From Pseudooceanicola batsensis HTCC2597 (GTDB taxonomy: Bacteria > Pseudomonadota > Alphaproteobacteria > Rhodobacterales > Rhodobacteraceae), in contig NZ_CH724131.1 in NCBI RefSeq assembly GCF_000152725.1, forward strand, positions 585,846 to 649,845: a DNA stretch of 64,000 nucleotides. Reading direction: 5' to 3'. Under the pieces are notes generated by a model. The model saw only the letters and a program-made list of their open reading frames with translations, did not search any database and was not told the DNA's origin. How positions within the stretch are numbered: the first letter of the stretch is position 1; each line of letters starts with the position of its first letter. The position numbers were made by a program, and so were the translations under genes. Shown one piece after another: positions 1-8,746 of this stretch.

Positions 1-1
1 G

Positions 2-847
2 CTTTGCCTCAAGTCCGGCAATGCCGTGATCCTGCGCGGCGGGTCCGAGAGCTTCCACAGCTCCGCCGCGATCCATCAGTGCCTCGTGACCGGGCTGAAA
101 CAGGCGAACCTGCCCGAGAGCGCGATCCAGCTGGTGCCGACGCGCGATCGTGCGGCGGTCAGCGAGATGCTGACCATGACCGACCATATCGACGTCATCG
201 TCCCCCGCGGCGGCAAGGGCCTTGTCGGCCTCGTCCAGCGCGAGGCGCGGGTGCCGGTCTTCGCCCATCTCGAGGGCATCTGCCACATCTATGTCGGCGC
301 CACCGCAGACCCGGCCATGGCGGTCGAGATCGTGCTGAACGCCAAGACCCGCCGCACCGGCATCTGCGGGGCGATGGAATGCCTGCTGATCGACTGGCGC
401 TTCTACACGCAGCACGGGCCCATCCTGACCGACGCGCTCGCCGCCGCCGGGGTGGAGGTGCGCGGCGACAGGGAACTGGCCAGGCACGACGGCGTGGTCC
501 CGGCCGACCCGGACGACTACGGCAGGGAATTCCTCGACATGATCTGCGCCGCGAAATTGGTCGATGGCGTGGACGAGGCGATCGACCACATCCGCACCTA
601 CGGCTCGAACCACACCGACGCCATCATCACCGAGGACCAGAAGGCCGCCGATTACTTCTTCGAACGGCTCGACAGCGCGATCCTGATGCACAATGCCTCG
701 ACCCAGTTCGCCGATGGCGGCGAATTCGGCATGGGCGCGGAGATCGGCATCGCCACCGGAAAGATGCACGCGCGCGGCCCCGTGGGCGCCGAGCAGCTGA
801 CCAGCTTCAAGTATCTGGTCGCGGGGAAGGGCACGGTCCGTTCATAG
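2..847 (+). CDS. proA: Glutamate-5-semialdehyde dehydrogenase (gamma-glutamyl phosphate reductase), 3' part
   Basis: This reading frame is open from the window edge, so the start of the gene lies outside; about 281 residues are visible of the family's usual 415-425. ProA reduces gamma-glutamyl phosphate with NADPH in the second step of proline synthesis. The catalytic cysteine sits in the motif RTGICGAME and is encoded at 365-367. The C-terminal stretch [13 protein letters not shown] is also typical of the family. The gene converges on chpT with only two bases between their ends. Identity is secure; the missing 5' part cannot be assessed. Confidence 0.96.
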   Translation, partial: LCLKSGNAVILRGGSESFHSSAAIHQCLVTGLKQANLPESAIQLVPTRDRAAVSEMLTMTDHIDVIVPRGGKGLVGLVQREARVPVFAHLEGICHIYVGATADPAMAVEIVLNAKTRRTGICGAMECLLIDWRFYTQHGPILTDALAAAGVEVRGDRELARHDGVVPADPDDYGREFLDMICAAKLVDGVDEAIDHIRTYGSNHTDAIITEDQKAADYFFERLDSAILMHNASTQFADGGEFGMGAEIGIATGKMHARGPVGAEQLTSFKYLVAGKGTVRS

Positions 848-849
848 GT

Positions 850-1455
850 TCAGGCGGGCAGGCGGATGGTGATGCCTTCGCCCGCCGTCACGACCAGGGC
901 GGCGACGCCCCGGTCGGCCAGCTGGCCGCTGAGAAAGGCGAACTGGACCTGCGCGGGAACCACATCCGCGACGCCGACCGCATTGGAGGCGAGCATCCGC
1001 CACAGCGCCGGATCGGGCCGGTCGGGATCCGCCGGCCCGGAGACCGTCCAGCCCTGGCCGCCGGTCGCCACCGAGATCGTTCCGCCGCGGGGCATCGCGC
1101 TTTCCAGGCACATCATGGCGAGGAAGACCTCCTGCGTCTCGCGGCGCGTGCAGGTCTCGACCGGAATCCAGTCATGGCGGATCCGGCCGGCCCGGCCGAT
1201 GTCCGACAGGGTGCCGCAGATCTCCTGCGGCGACATCGGCTGACCGGCCCCCGCCAGCCCGAAGGCGATTCGCAGAAACCGGATGCGGGCCGAGGCGTTG
1301 TTCACGCTGTCCTCGATCAGCGCCAGTTCCGGACCGGCCTGCCGCTCCATCGCGAGCAGTTCCACGCCGTTCTGGATCGCCCCCACGGGCGAGATCAGGT
1401 CATGGCAGATCCGCGACCCTATCAGAGCGGCGAGCCTTTGATTATCCTGCGTCAT
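850..1455 (-). CDS. chpT: Histidine phosphotransferase ChpT
   Basis: This 201-residue protein matches the ChpT/DUF2328 family, which passes phosphate from the hybrid kinase CckA to CtrA and CpdR in alphaproteobacteria. The phospho-accepting histidine is His18 in RICHDLISPVGA, in the first helix of a DHp-like dimerisation domain. The C-terminal half is a degenerate ATPase-like domain without recognisable N or G boxes, as expected for a phosphotransferase that does not bind ATP. It is read divergently from the small DUF3553 gene, 35 bases away. In Rhodobacteraceae this relay controls motility and gene transfer agent production. Confidence 0.93.
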   Translation of the reverse strand: MTQDNQRLAALIGSRICHDLISPVGAIQNGVELLAMERQAGPELALIEDSVNNASARIRFLRIAFGLAGAGQPMSPQEICGTLSDIGRAGRIRHDWIPVETCTRRETQEVFLAMMCLESAMPRGGTISVATGGQGWTVSGPADPDRPDPALWRMLASNAVGVADVVPAQVQFAFLSGQLADRGVAALVVTAGEGITIRLPA

Positions 1456-1490
1456 GAACCTTTCCTCGCGCCAACCCTGAAGGAGCCGGA

Positions 1491-1670
1491 ATGTCAGACC
1501 TCAACGCCCTGCTGGAGCCGGGCATGCGCGTCACTCATCCCGACCGGCCGGACTGGGGCGTGGGCCAGGTGCAATCCAACATCGACGGACGGATCACCGT
1601 CAACTTCCCCGAGGCGGGAAAGGTGGTGATCGACGGATCGCGTGTGGCTTTGGTCCCATACTACGCCTGA
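1491..1670 (+). CDS. DUF3553 family small protein
   Basis: This 59-residue acidic protein has the compact all-beta pattern of the DUF3553 family (motifs RVTHPDRPDWGVGQV and ITVNFPEAGK). The family resembles the small Tudor/SH3-like domain found at the C-terminus of some UvrD-type helicases and CarD-like proteins, but no function is established for the stand-alone form. The start ATG is preceded by an AAGGAG-like ribosome site seven bases upstream. It is divergent from chpT. Function unknown; I infer a protein- or nucleic-acid-binding adaptor only from the fold resemblance. Confidence 0.8.
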   Translation: MSDLNALLEPGMRVTHPDRPDWGVGQVQSNIDGRITVNFPEAGKVVIDGSRVALVPYYA

Positions 1671-1789
1671 CAGTTCAGCCAGATCATCCTGCTCCGACAA
1701 TCCTTTCATATTGGTTAACAGAAGGTGAAAAGTGGGGCGGCCGCCGGGGATTGCGCTTTCCCGGCACGCTGCCTAAACCTCAGCCCCAC

Positions 1790-2584
1790 ATGACCGGACA
1801 CACTCAGCCCAGGCCCGCAGCCGAACCCGACTTTGCCGTCCGCCTCGCGCGGGACGAGACCGAGGTCGCGGCCGCGCAGCACCTGCGCTATCGCGTCTTC
1901 GTCGAGGAACTGGGCAGCGACGGCGCCATGGTCGATCACGATGCGCAACTCGAACGTGACCGTTTCGATCCGTATTTCGACCACCTGCTCCTGCTCGACC
2001 TCTCCCGCGGGGATGCGGTACGCGAGCAGGTCGTGGGGGTCTACCGGCTGCTGACCGAGGAGGGCGCGGCGCAGGCCGGCCAGTTCTATTCCGAGGACGA
2101 ATACGATCTCTCGGTGCTGCGCCGATCGGGGCGCCGCCTGCTCGAACTCGGCCGCTCCTGCCTGCACCGCGACTATCGCGGCGGAACCGGCATGTTCCAC
2201 ATGTGGTCGGCGCTGTCGGACTACGTGACCGAGCGCGAGGTCGAGGTGCTGTTCGGCACCGCCTCCTTTCACGGCACCGACGTCGGGGCGCTGGCCCAGC
2301 CCCTGTCCCTTCTGCACCACCGCCACCTCGCGCCGGCCGACCTGCGGGTCCGCACCCGGCCCGAGGACTTCCAGAGCATGGACCTCGTGCCCGAGCATGA
2401 TCTGGACCGCGCCGCCGCGATGCGGGCGGTTCCGGCGCTGATCAAGGGCTATCTGCGGCTCGGCGGCTTCGTGGGCGAGGGCGCCTATGTCGACCACGCC
2501 TTCAACACCACCGACGTCTGCCTGATCCTCGACACCACGCGGCTGAGCGAGACACAGGCGCGGCTGTACGGACGCGGCCGATGA
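1790..2584 (+). CDS. olsB: Ornithine-acyl-ACP N-acyltransferase (ornithine lipid step 1)
   Basis: This 264-residue GNAT-fold protein belongs to the OlsB family, which joins a 3-hydroxyacyl chain from acyl-ACP to the amino group of ornithine, giving lyso-ornithine lipid. Family marks are LRYRVFVEELG near residue 35, the LELGRSCLHRDYRGG segment, and FGTASFHGTD. I chose ATG 1790; an in-frame start at 1751 would add 13 residues without a better ribosome site. Its stop overlaps the start of olsA by four bases (ATGA), so the two are translationally coupled. Ornithine lipids often replace phospholipids under phosphate limitation, but I found no convincing Pho box upstream. Confidence 0.93.
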   Translation: MTGHTQPRPAAEPDFAVRLARDETEVAAAQHLRYRVFVEELGSDGAMVDHDAQLERDRFDPYFDHLLLLDLSRGDAVREQVVGVYRLLTEEGAAQAGQFYSEDEYDLSVLRRSGRRLLELGRSCLHRDYRGGTGMFHMWSALSDYVTEREVEVLFGTASFHGTDVGALAQPLSLLHHRHLAPADLRVRTRPEDFQSMDLVPEHDLDRAAAMRAVPALIKGYLRLGGFVGEGAYVDHAFNTTDVCLILDTTRLSETQARLYGRGR

Positions 2585-3414
2585 CCTGGAACCCGGACGC
2601 GGTCGGTATCGACCAGGCGCCTCATGGCTGGGCGACGCTGGTGCGGTTCTGGCTGCGCGCGATCCCGTTCGGCATCGTCTGCTTCGGCAGCCTGGGCATC
2701 CTGCTGATCCTGCGGCAGCCGGAGCGGTGGATCTACGGGATGCGCCGTCCGGTGACGCCCTACCTCACGCAGTTCGTCTGCCGCATGTTCTTTGCCATTT
2801 CCGGCCTGCGCCTGCGAGTGACCGGGCGGCCGATGACCGATCACGGCGCCATCGTGTCGAACCATGCCTCCTGGACCGACATATTCGCCCTGCATGCGGC
2901 CAAGCGCGTCTTCTTCGTCTCCAAGGCCGAGGTGCGCGGCTGGTTCGGCATCGGCTGGCTGGCGCGGGCCACCGGCACGATCTTCATCAACCGGGTGCGG
3001 GGCGAGGCGAAACGGCAGCAGCAATACCTGAGCGAACGGCTGGCCCTGGGCCACAAGCTGCTGTTCTTTCCCGAGGGAACCTCGACCGACGCGATGCGCG
3101 TCCTGCCGTTCAAGACCACGCTGTTCGCGGCGTTCTTCGAGGCGGACTTACACCGTAACCTGAAGATCCAGCCGGTCACCGTGATCTACCGCGCCCCGCC
3201 CGACAAGGCGCCGACCTTCTACGGCTGGTGGGGCGACATGAGCTTTGGCTGGCACCTCGTGCAGGTCCTGGGCGCCAGTCCCCAGGGGGCGGTCGAGGTG
3301 ATCTACCATCCGCCCGTCAAGGTCGCGGACTATCCCGACCGCAAGGCCCTGGCCCGCGCCTGCGAGAGGATCGTACGGGACGGCATGCCGGCCGAGCGGC
3401 AAATCTCAGGGTGA
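2581..3414 (+). CDS. olsA: Lyso-ornithine lipid O-acyltransferase (PlsC family)
   Basis: This 277-residue membrane protein acylates the hydroxyl of lyso-ornithine lipid. It has one clear N-terminal hydrophobic segment (about residues 27-45), the acyltransferase motif NHASWTD near residue 95 and FPEGTST near residue 162, both diagnostic of the PlsC family. The link to ornithine lipids rather than phosphatidic acid comes from its ATGA overlap with olsB. Its 3' end overlaps the convergent ThiE-like gene by nine bases. Confidence 0.92.
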   Translation: MTWNPDAVGIDQAPHGWATLVRFWLRAIPFGIVCFGSLGILLILRQPERWIYGMRRPVTPYLTQFVCRMFFAISGLRLRVTGRPMTDHGAIVSNHASWTDIFALHAAKRVFFVSKAEVRGWFGIGWLARATGTIFINRVRGEAKRQQQYLSERLALGHKLLFFPEGTSTDAMRVLPFKTTLFAAFFEADLHRNLKIQPVTVIYRAPPDKAPTFYGWWGDMSFGWHLVQVLGASPQGAVEVIYHPPVKVADYPDRKALARACERIVRDGMPAERQISG

Positions 3415-4020
3415 GAGCAGCGCAGCCAGCCCTGCGGCCGGATCGTCCTCGGCCCAGATCTCGGTTCCGATTCCGAAAAAGTCGGTGACGGGCCGCAGCT
3501 GCGCGATCAGTTCCGGCGTCATCCCGCCTTCGGCCACCACCGGAAGTTCGATCATCTGCGACCACCAGTCGAAGATTTCGATCTCCGCCGTCTCGCCCGC
3601 CGCCAGAGACGAGGCGCCGACAGGACCGAAGCTGACGTAATCCGCACCGGATTCGCCGGCGGTCATCCCGTCGTGCCGCGAGGTTCCGCAATAGCTTCCG
3701 ACGATGGCGTCCGGCCCCAGCTGCTTGCGCGCCTTCCGGACCGAGCGGGCGCCGTCGGTCAGATGGACCCCGTCCAGCCCGTGCCGTTCCGCCAGCAGGA
3801 TGTGATTGTCGATGACGATGGCCACGTCCCGTTGATGGCAGACGTCCCGCAGCGTATCCGCGGCGCGGGCGATCTCGCCCTCGTCGTGCGAGGCGAGCGC
3901 CAGGCGCACGCAGGCCACCTCGGCCCCGTCCAGGACGCGGCCCAGGGTCTCGGCAAAACCGCTCAGGTCGAAATCGGGGGGCGAAATGAGATAGAGCTGC
4001 GGCTGCTCGGTATCGGCCAT
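3406..4020 (-). CDS. Thiamine phosphate synthase-like protein (ThiE family)
   Basis: This 204-residue protein is a (beta/alpha)8 ThiE-like protein. It keeps the order of family motifs: YLISPP at the N-terminus, DNHILLAERHGLDGVHLTDG, then GADYVSFGPV and a C-terminal GG turn. Bona fide ThiE joins the thiazole and pyrimidine halves of thiamine. Several positions differ from classical ThiE, for example the TK pair after the FGP motif is not seen, so it may be a diverged paralogue. No other thiamine gene lies nearby. Fold assignment is strong, exact reaction less so. Confidence 0.75.
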   Translation of the reverse strand: MADTEQPQLYLISPPDFDLSGFAETLGRVLDGAEVACVRLALASHDEGEIARAADTLRDVCHQRDVAIVIDNHILLAERHGLDGVHLTDGARSVRKARKQLGPDAIVGSYCGTSRHDGMTAGESGADYVSFGPVGASSLAAGETAEIEIFDWWSQMIELPVVAEGGMTPELIAQLRPVTDFFGIGTEIWAEDDPAAGLAALLSP

Positions 4021-4129
4021 GGGGAATCTCCGTCAAGTTGCGGCGGTATACCTGTGAAAGCGAGGCCGCGCAAAGGCTTGTTCCCGGGGCGCGGCAGCGC
4101 TAACAGGCGGCAGTTCCACCGGAGGTCCC

Positions 4130-4864
4130 ATGTCCCAGCCCGTCTTCGTCCTCGTCCGTCCCCAGATGGGAGAGAACATCGGTGCCGCCGCCCGTGCCAT
4201 GTGGAATTTCGGGCTCGACCGGATGCGAATCACCAGCCCGCGCGACGGCTGGCCGAACCAGAAGGCCGTCGCCATGGCCAGCGGCGCCGGGCGCCTGCTG
4301 GACGAGGCGGGGATCTTCGACAGCACCGCGGGGGCGCTGCAGGATCGAACCCATGTCTTCGCCACCACCGCCCGCCCGCGTGGCCTGACCAAGCCGGTGG
4401 TCACGCCCGAACGCGCGATGGAGATGGCGGCCGGGATGATCGGGCGCGGAGAGAAGGTCGCCGTGCTCTTCGGCCCCGAGCGCGCCGGGCTGGAGAACGA
4501 TGACGTCGTCCGGGCGAACACCATCATCAATGTGCCCGTCAATCCGGATTTCCCGTCGCTCAACCTCGCGCAGTGCGTGCTGCTTTGCGCCTATGAATGG
4601 CGGCGGCACACGGTCGAGACGGCGCCCGAACGCACCGACATGGCGGGCACGCAATGGGCGACCGGGATCGAGGTCGAGAAGCTTTCCGGACATTACGAGG
4701 AGCGGCTGGACGAGGCCGGGTTCTTCTTTCCCGCGCACAAGGCCGACACCATGAAGCTGAACCTGCGCAACCTCTGGTCGCGCATGCCGCTGACACAGGC
4801 GGATGTGCAGACGCTGCACGGCGTCCTGCGTCAGATGGTCCGCTGGAAGAACCGCCGCGACTGA
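4130..4864 (+). CDS. trmJ: tRNA 2'-O-methyltransferase TrmJ (SPOUT family)
   Basis: This 244-residue SPOUT methyltransferase is closest to TrmJ, which 2'-O-methylates position 32 in the anticodon loop of several tRNAs using S-adenosylmethionine. The three SpoU motifs are visible: LVRPQMGENIGAAARAM at the N-terminus, LFGPERAGLENDD near residue 115, and NVPVNPDFPSLNLAQ near residue 140, which forms the trefoil knot. ATG 4130 follows a GGAGG ribosome site. It precedes ctaA by 55 bases on the same strand. Confidence 0.9.
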   Translation: MSQPVFVLVRPQMGENIGAAARAMWNFGLDRMRITSPRDGWPNQKAVAMASGAGRLLDEAGIFDSTAGALQDRTHVFATTARPRGLTKPVVTPERAMEMAAGMIGRGEKVAVLFGPERAGLENDDVVRANTIINVPVNPDFPSLNLAQCVLLCAYEWRRHTVETAPERTDMAGTQWATGIEVEKLSGHYEERLDEAGFFFPAHKADTMKLNLRNLWSRMPLTQADVQTLHGVLRQMVRWKNRRD

Positions 4865-4919
4865 CTGGACGGGGCAGGGTGGGGGGACTAACGTCCCCGC
4901 GACAGGAAACGAGGCAGCC

Positions 4920-6059
4920 ATGGCCGAGAAACGCAAGCTCTTCGAAGAGGTTCAGTCCGACACCCGGCCCGAGATCGCGACCGGCGGCATCGACAGCGCC
5001 CGGCGCGGCGGCCGCCGGGCGATCCGCTACTGGCTGATGCTGCTCTTCGCGCTTGTCGTGGTCATGATCGCCGTCGGCGGGCTGACGCGGCTGACCGACA
5101 GCGGGCTCTCGATCACCGAATGGCGACCTCTTACCGGGGCGCTGCCCCCGATGAACGCGGCCGAGTGGCAGGCGGAATTCGACAAGTATCGGCAGATCCC
5201 CGAATTCCAGCTTCAGAACGCCTGGATGGAGCTGGACGATTTTAAGGTGATCTACTGGTGGGAATGGGGCCACCGCCAACTGGGACGGGTGATCGGCCTG
5301 GTCTGGGCCGCCGGGTTCGTGACCTTCCTGGCCGTCGGCGCCATCCCCACCGGCTGGACCGGGCGCCTGGTCTGGATCGGCCTGCTCGGTGGTATCCAGG
5401 GGGCGATCGGCTGGTGGATGGTGTCGTCCGGCCTCGAAGGGACTATGCTCGACGTCGCCTCCTACCGGCTGGCGACGCATCTCGGCCTGGCCTTCGTCAT
5501 CCTCGGCTTCATCGCCTGGTACGTCCTGCTCCTCGGACGGCCCGAGCGCGACCTGATGCAGTCCCGGCGGATCCGCGACGCCAAGCTCTTCTCGCTCGGG
5601 ACCGGATGGATGCATTTCGCCTTCCTGCAGATCTTGCTCGGCGCGTTGGTGGCGGGCATCGACGCGGGCCGGAGCTATACCGACTGGCCCACGATGGGCG
5701 GGCAATGGCTGCCGCCCGACCCGCTCATGCTCGAACCCGCCTGGCGGAACGTCCTCGAGAATCCGGGCCTCGTGCAGTTCATGCACCGGATCACCGGCTA
5801 CCTGTTGCTGCTCTTCTCGATCATGGTGCTGATCCGGTCGCGCCGGGCCGCGAACCGCGTGACATCGGGCGCCTTCCTCGTGGCCTTCGTCGCGCTTTGC
5901 GGCCAGGTGGTGCTGGGGGTCTACACCGTGATCACGGCCGCCCAGCTGCATGTCGCGCTCACGCACCAGCTTTTGGCCGTGGCGACATTCGTCCTGATCC
6001 TGCGTGCCCGGTTCCACGCGGGCTATCCCGTTCCGCAATCCGTCCGAGGTTCCCGATGA
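4920..6059 (+). CDS. ctaA: Heme A synthase (COX15/CtaA type 2)
   Basis: This 379-residue polytopic membrane protein converts heme O to heme A for aa3-type cytochrome c oxidase. About eight hydrophobic segments are present, with the conserved GGLTRLTDSGLSI motif after the first, a WEWGHR motif containing a heme-ligand histidine, and FMHRITGY near residue 290. The length and these motifs fit the alphaproteobacterial/mitochondrial COX15 type. ATG 4920 has an AGGAAACGAGG site upstream; longer in-frame starts overlap trmJ and are not supported. It overlaps the next gene by ATGA, suggesting co-translation. Confidence 0.95.
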   Translation: MAEKRKLFEEVQSDTRPEIATGGIDSARRGGRRAIRYWLMLLFALVVVMIAVGGLTRLTDSGLSITEWRPLTGALPPMNAAEWQAEFDKYRQIPEFQLQNAWMELDDFKVIYWWEWGHRQLGRVIGLVWAAGFVTFLAVGAIPTGWTGRLVWIGLLGGIQGAIGWWMVSSGLEGTMLDVASYRLATHLGLAFVILGFIAWYVLLLGRPERDLMQSRRIRDAKLFSLGTGWMHFAFLQILLGALVAGIDAGRSYTDWPTMGGQWLPPDPLMLEPAWRNVLENPGLVQFMHRITGYLLLLFSIMVLIRSRRAANRVTSGAFLVAFVALCGQVVLGVYTVITAAQLHVALTHQLLAVATFVLILRARFHAGYPVPQSVRGSR

Positions 6060-7540
6060 CCGCCAGCGAATCCCTGTCAGCCCTTCTCGATCACCAGCGC
6101 GAGACCGAGGCGCTGGCGGCCATCGCCGGCCGTCTGGAATGGGACCAGGAGACCATGATGCCCCCCGGCGCGGCCGAACAGCGCGGCGAGGAGAGTGCCG
6201 CCATTTCGCATGTGCTGCACGCCCGGCGCACCGACAGCCGCATCGGCGACTGGCTGGCCGCCGCGGAGGGCGCCGAGATGACCGATGCGCAGGCCGCCAT
6301 GCTGCGCCACATCCGCCGCGACTTCGACCGTACGCGCAAAGTTCCCGCGACACTCGCGGCCGAGATCGCCCGGGTGACGAGCGTGGCGCAGGGTCGCTGG
6401 GCCGCTGCCCGCGCCGCCGACGACTTCCCCGCCTTCGCCCCCGTCCTGGCCCGGATCGTCGCGCTGCGGCAGGAAGAGGGGCAGGCCCTTGCCGATGGCG
6501 GCGATGTCTACGACGCGCTGCTCGACGATTACGAGCCGGAGATGACCGCCACCCGTCTCGACGCGATTTTCGGCGAGATGCGCCCGCGCCTCACCACTCT
6601 AAGGGAACGCGTTCTGGACAGGCCCGAGCCTGCGGGCCTGACCGGCGCCTTCGACGAGGACCGGCAGCTCGCCTTCACCCGCACGCTGGCCCAGACCTTC
6701 GGCTACGACCTGACGCGCGGCCGCCTCGACAAGTCGGTCCACCCCTTCTCGTCCGGCTCGGGCGCGGACGTGCGGATCACCACGCGGGTCAATCCGCTGG
6801 ACCCTTTCAACTGCTTCTTCTCGACCATTCACGAGGTCGGCCACGCCTGCTATGAGCAGGGCATCGACCCCGCATATGCGCTGACGCCGCTCGGGCATGG
6901 CGTCTCGATGGGTGTGCACGAAAGCCAGAGCCGGATATACGAGAACCAGCTCGGCCGGTCCCGCGCCTTCGCGGGCTGGATGTTCGACCGGATGCGCGAC
7001 AGTTTCGGCGACATCGGCATCGACGACGCCGACACCTTCTACGCCGTCGTCAACCGGGTACAGCGGGACTTCATCCGCACGGAATCGGACGAGTTGCAGT
7101 ACAACCTGCACATCATGCTGCGGTTCGACCTGGAACGTGCGCTGATTTCGGGCGACCTGGCCGCGGCGGACCTCGAAGGCGCGTGGAACGAGCGTTTCAG
7201 GGCCGATTTCGGCTATGACGTGCCGCGCCCCTCGCTGGGGTGCCTGCAGGACGTGCACTGGTCGGTCGGGCTTTTTGGCTATTTCCCGACCTATTCGCTG
7301 GGCAATGTCTACGCTGGCTGCCTGCACAAGGCGCTGCGGCGCGACATTCCGGACCTCGACGACCATCTCGCCCGCGGCGAAACCGCGCCGGCGACCAGCT
7401 GGCTGCGCGACAGGGTGCAGCGTCACGGCGGTCTCTACCGCCCGGCCGAGGTCATCGAGCGCGCCTGCGGCGAAGCGCCGACCGCCGGCCCGCTTCTCGA
7501 TTACATCGAGGCGAAGTTCGGCGCGCTCTACGATCTGTAA
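6056..7540 (+). CDS. M32 family zinc carboxypeptidase (carboxypeptidase Taq type)
   Basis: This 494-residue protein is an M32 metallocarboxypeptidase that removes C-terminal amino acids from peptides in the cytoplasm. The zinc motif HEVGH spans residues 259-263, followed about 30 residues later by GVHESQSR, which supplies the third ligand region, and by the C-terminal family block VPRPSLGCLQDVHWS. Length matches the family (about 500). The start is fixed by the ATGA overlap with ctaA. Its stop abuts that of the convergent outer-membrane gene with no spacer. Confidence 0.94.
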   Translation: MTASESLSALLDHQRETEALAAIAGRLEWDQETMMPPGAAEQRGEESAAISHVLHARRTDSRIGDWLAAAEGAEMTDAQAAMLRHIRRDFDRTRKVPATLAAEIARVTSVAQGRWAAARAADDFPAFAPVLARIVALRQEEGQALADGGDVYDALLDDYEPEMTATRLDAIFGEMRPRLTTLRERVLDRPEPAGLTGAFDEDRQLAFTRTLAQTFGYDLTRGRLDKSVHPFSSGSGADVRITTRVNPLDPFNCFFSTIHEVGHACYEQGIDPAYALTPLGHGVSMGVHESQSRIYENQLGRSRAFAGWMFDRMRDSFGDIGIDDADTFYAVVNRVQRDFIRTESDELQYNLHIMLRFDLERALISGDLAAADLEGAWNERFRADFGYDVPRPSLGCLQDVHWSVGLFGYFPTYSLGNVYAGCLHKALRRDIPDLDDHLARGETAPATSWLRDRVQRHGGLYRPAEVIERACGEAPTAGPLLDYIEAKFGALYDL

Positions 7541-8257
7541 TCAATAGGGGCCGAAGGTGCTCATGTTGTCGCGGCGGGAAAACCGGGGTCCGTCGCCGAA
7601 GGTGATCGAGTAGCTCAGCTTCATCACCGTCTCCGAGAGGTCCGTCCGGCCCGCCATCAGGGACAACCTGGTGTTGTTTCCGAACCGGTAGTCGGTGCCG
7701 AGATAGGCGATGGACCTGTCGCCGCCGGGCAGCCCCTCGTCGACATGGCCGCCCCCGAAGAGGCCGGCCCCGTTCCAGCTGTCCGGCGCATAGGCGGCCG
7801 CGATGCCATAGCGCGATCCGTCACTGGAAGCGGCCCGGTCGTCGCGGTAGGCGGCATAGGCTTCGAGGTCGAAAGGCCCGGCGTCATAGCCCGCCTCCAG
7901 ACCGAGATGGACGTAGTTACCCGGGCGCTGATCCTCGCCCGAGAGATACGCGCCGAGCGCCCAGCCCCCGCCGGGCGCGAAATAGACATGCACCGCCGCC
8001 GCCGGTTGCGTCGAGATGACGGATTCGAATTTTCCGACCGAGAGATCGAGTTGCAGCCCCACGCCATTGTCGAACGTCGTGCCGAGAGAGGTCGCGATAT
8101 GCTTGTAATTGCGGCTCTTTTCCTGGTTCCGGCCCAGCTCGAAGCTCAGTTCGCCCTGCAGCGCCCGCTGCGCTTCGGCCGCGGGAGCGGCAAGGGCCAG
8201 CGCGCCGCATATCGCGGCACCGAAAGGCCGGAGGCCGTGTTTCATCAATCGGATCAT
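7541..8257 (-). CDS. Predicted outer-membrane beta-barrel protein
   Basis: This 238-residue protein begins with a signal peptide ending near AEA-Q at residue 29. The remainder alternates short amphipathic segments (for example ALGAYLSG, VHLGLEAGYD, LEAYAAYRD) with aromatic ends and turns rich in Gly, Asp and Asn, the pattern of an outer-membrane barrel of roughly 10-12 strands. I do not recognise a characterised family. The ATG at 8257 has an AAGG ribosome site. The gene stands alone, convergent with the M32 peptidase. Confidence 0.7.
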   Translation of the reverse strand: MIRLMKHGLRPFGAAICGALALAAPAAEAQRALQGELSFELGRNQEKSRNYKHIATSLGTTFDNGVGLQLDLSVGKFESVISTQPAAAVHVYFAPGGGWALGAYLSGEDQRPGNYVHLGLEAGYDAGPFDLEAYAAYRDDRAASSDGSRYGIAAAYAPDSWNGAGLFGGGHVDEGLPGGDRSIAYLGTDYRFGNNTRLSLMAGRTDLSETVMKLSYSITFGDGPRFSRRDNMSTFGPY

Positions 8258-8746
8258 CTGTCTGCCTTCTCAGCCAAGGTGTCGGTTGCGCCCGGGCCTG
8301 CGAACGAGGGCCGGCGCATTCGGTCGTGCAGCCCCTCTTGAACGCCGGCCCGTCCGAAGAAGTTCCTCGTGATAAAAAAGTGGGCCGGCACTTGGCCGGC
8401 CCAGTGTGCTGAGGGAATGACGGGGTAGATCGTCAGACCGTTTCACCCTTTCGGCCCCGTGCACCATGTGCGGACCATCGCACACAAATGCCTCGGAACC
8501 TGACGCCCCGACCGAGGGTCGATCGGGACCGTTGCGACACCCGGCGCTGGAACGGAGGGAGTTGGGTAGGGAACCCCGTAATGACCCGTTCAGTCGCCGT
8601 CATCGCAACCATACCAGCAACGATACGAGATGAGGTATTGCACGCACTGGTTGCATCGGCAACCGCCCCGGACCCGTTTTCCATGGGTTGAAACAAATCC
8701 GGCGAATTCATCCTGAAGGTGTCGCCGATGGGCGTCACGCCTGCTG
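8258..8746. other. Gene-free stretch between the outer-membrane gene and the LysR gene
   Basis: I see no credible protein gene in these 489 bases. Open frames here (for example minus strand 8433-8738) lack ribosome sites and the high G+C third-position bias of the neighbours. The part next to 8257 should contain the promoter of the outer-membrane gene. The strongest element is the minus-strand terminator hairpin at 8371-8403, which implies that a minus-strand transcript, either a long LysR 3' UTR or a separate small RNA, crosses 8404-8746. Confidence 0.6.
8371..8403 (-). terminator. Rho-independent terminator
   Basis: On the minus strand a perfect 9-bp stem (TGGGCCGGC / GCCGGCCCA, plus-strand 8381-8403) with a five-base loop is followed by CTTTTTTATC, a run of six T. 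It terminates leftward transcription about 340 bases after the LysR stop codon and 114 bases before the outer-membrane gene start. Confidence 0.85.

Noticed and set aside
4-1629. A 541-codon open frame on the plus strand across the proA and chpT region
   Set aside because: Its translation is Arg/Pro/Gly-rich low complexity, it crosses proA out of frame and chpT antisense, and it has no ribosome site. High G+C content keeps such shadow frames open.
8433-8738. A 101-codon minus-strand frame in the gene-free stretch
   Set aside because: No ribosome site, atypical third-position composition and no recognisable motif; a non-coding transcript is at least as likely.
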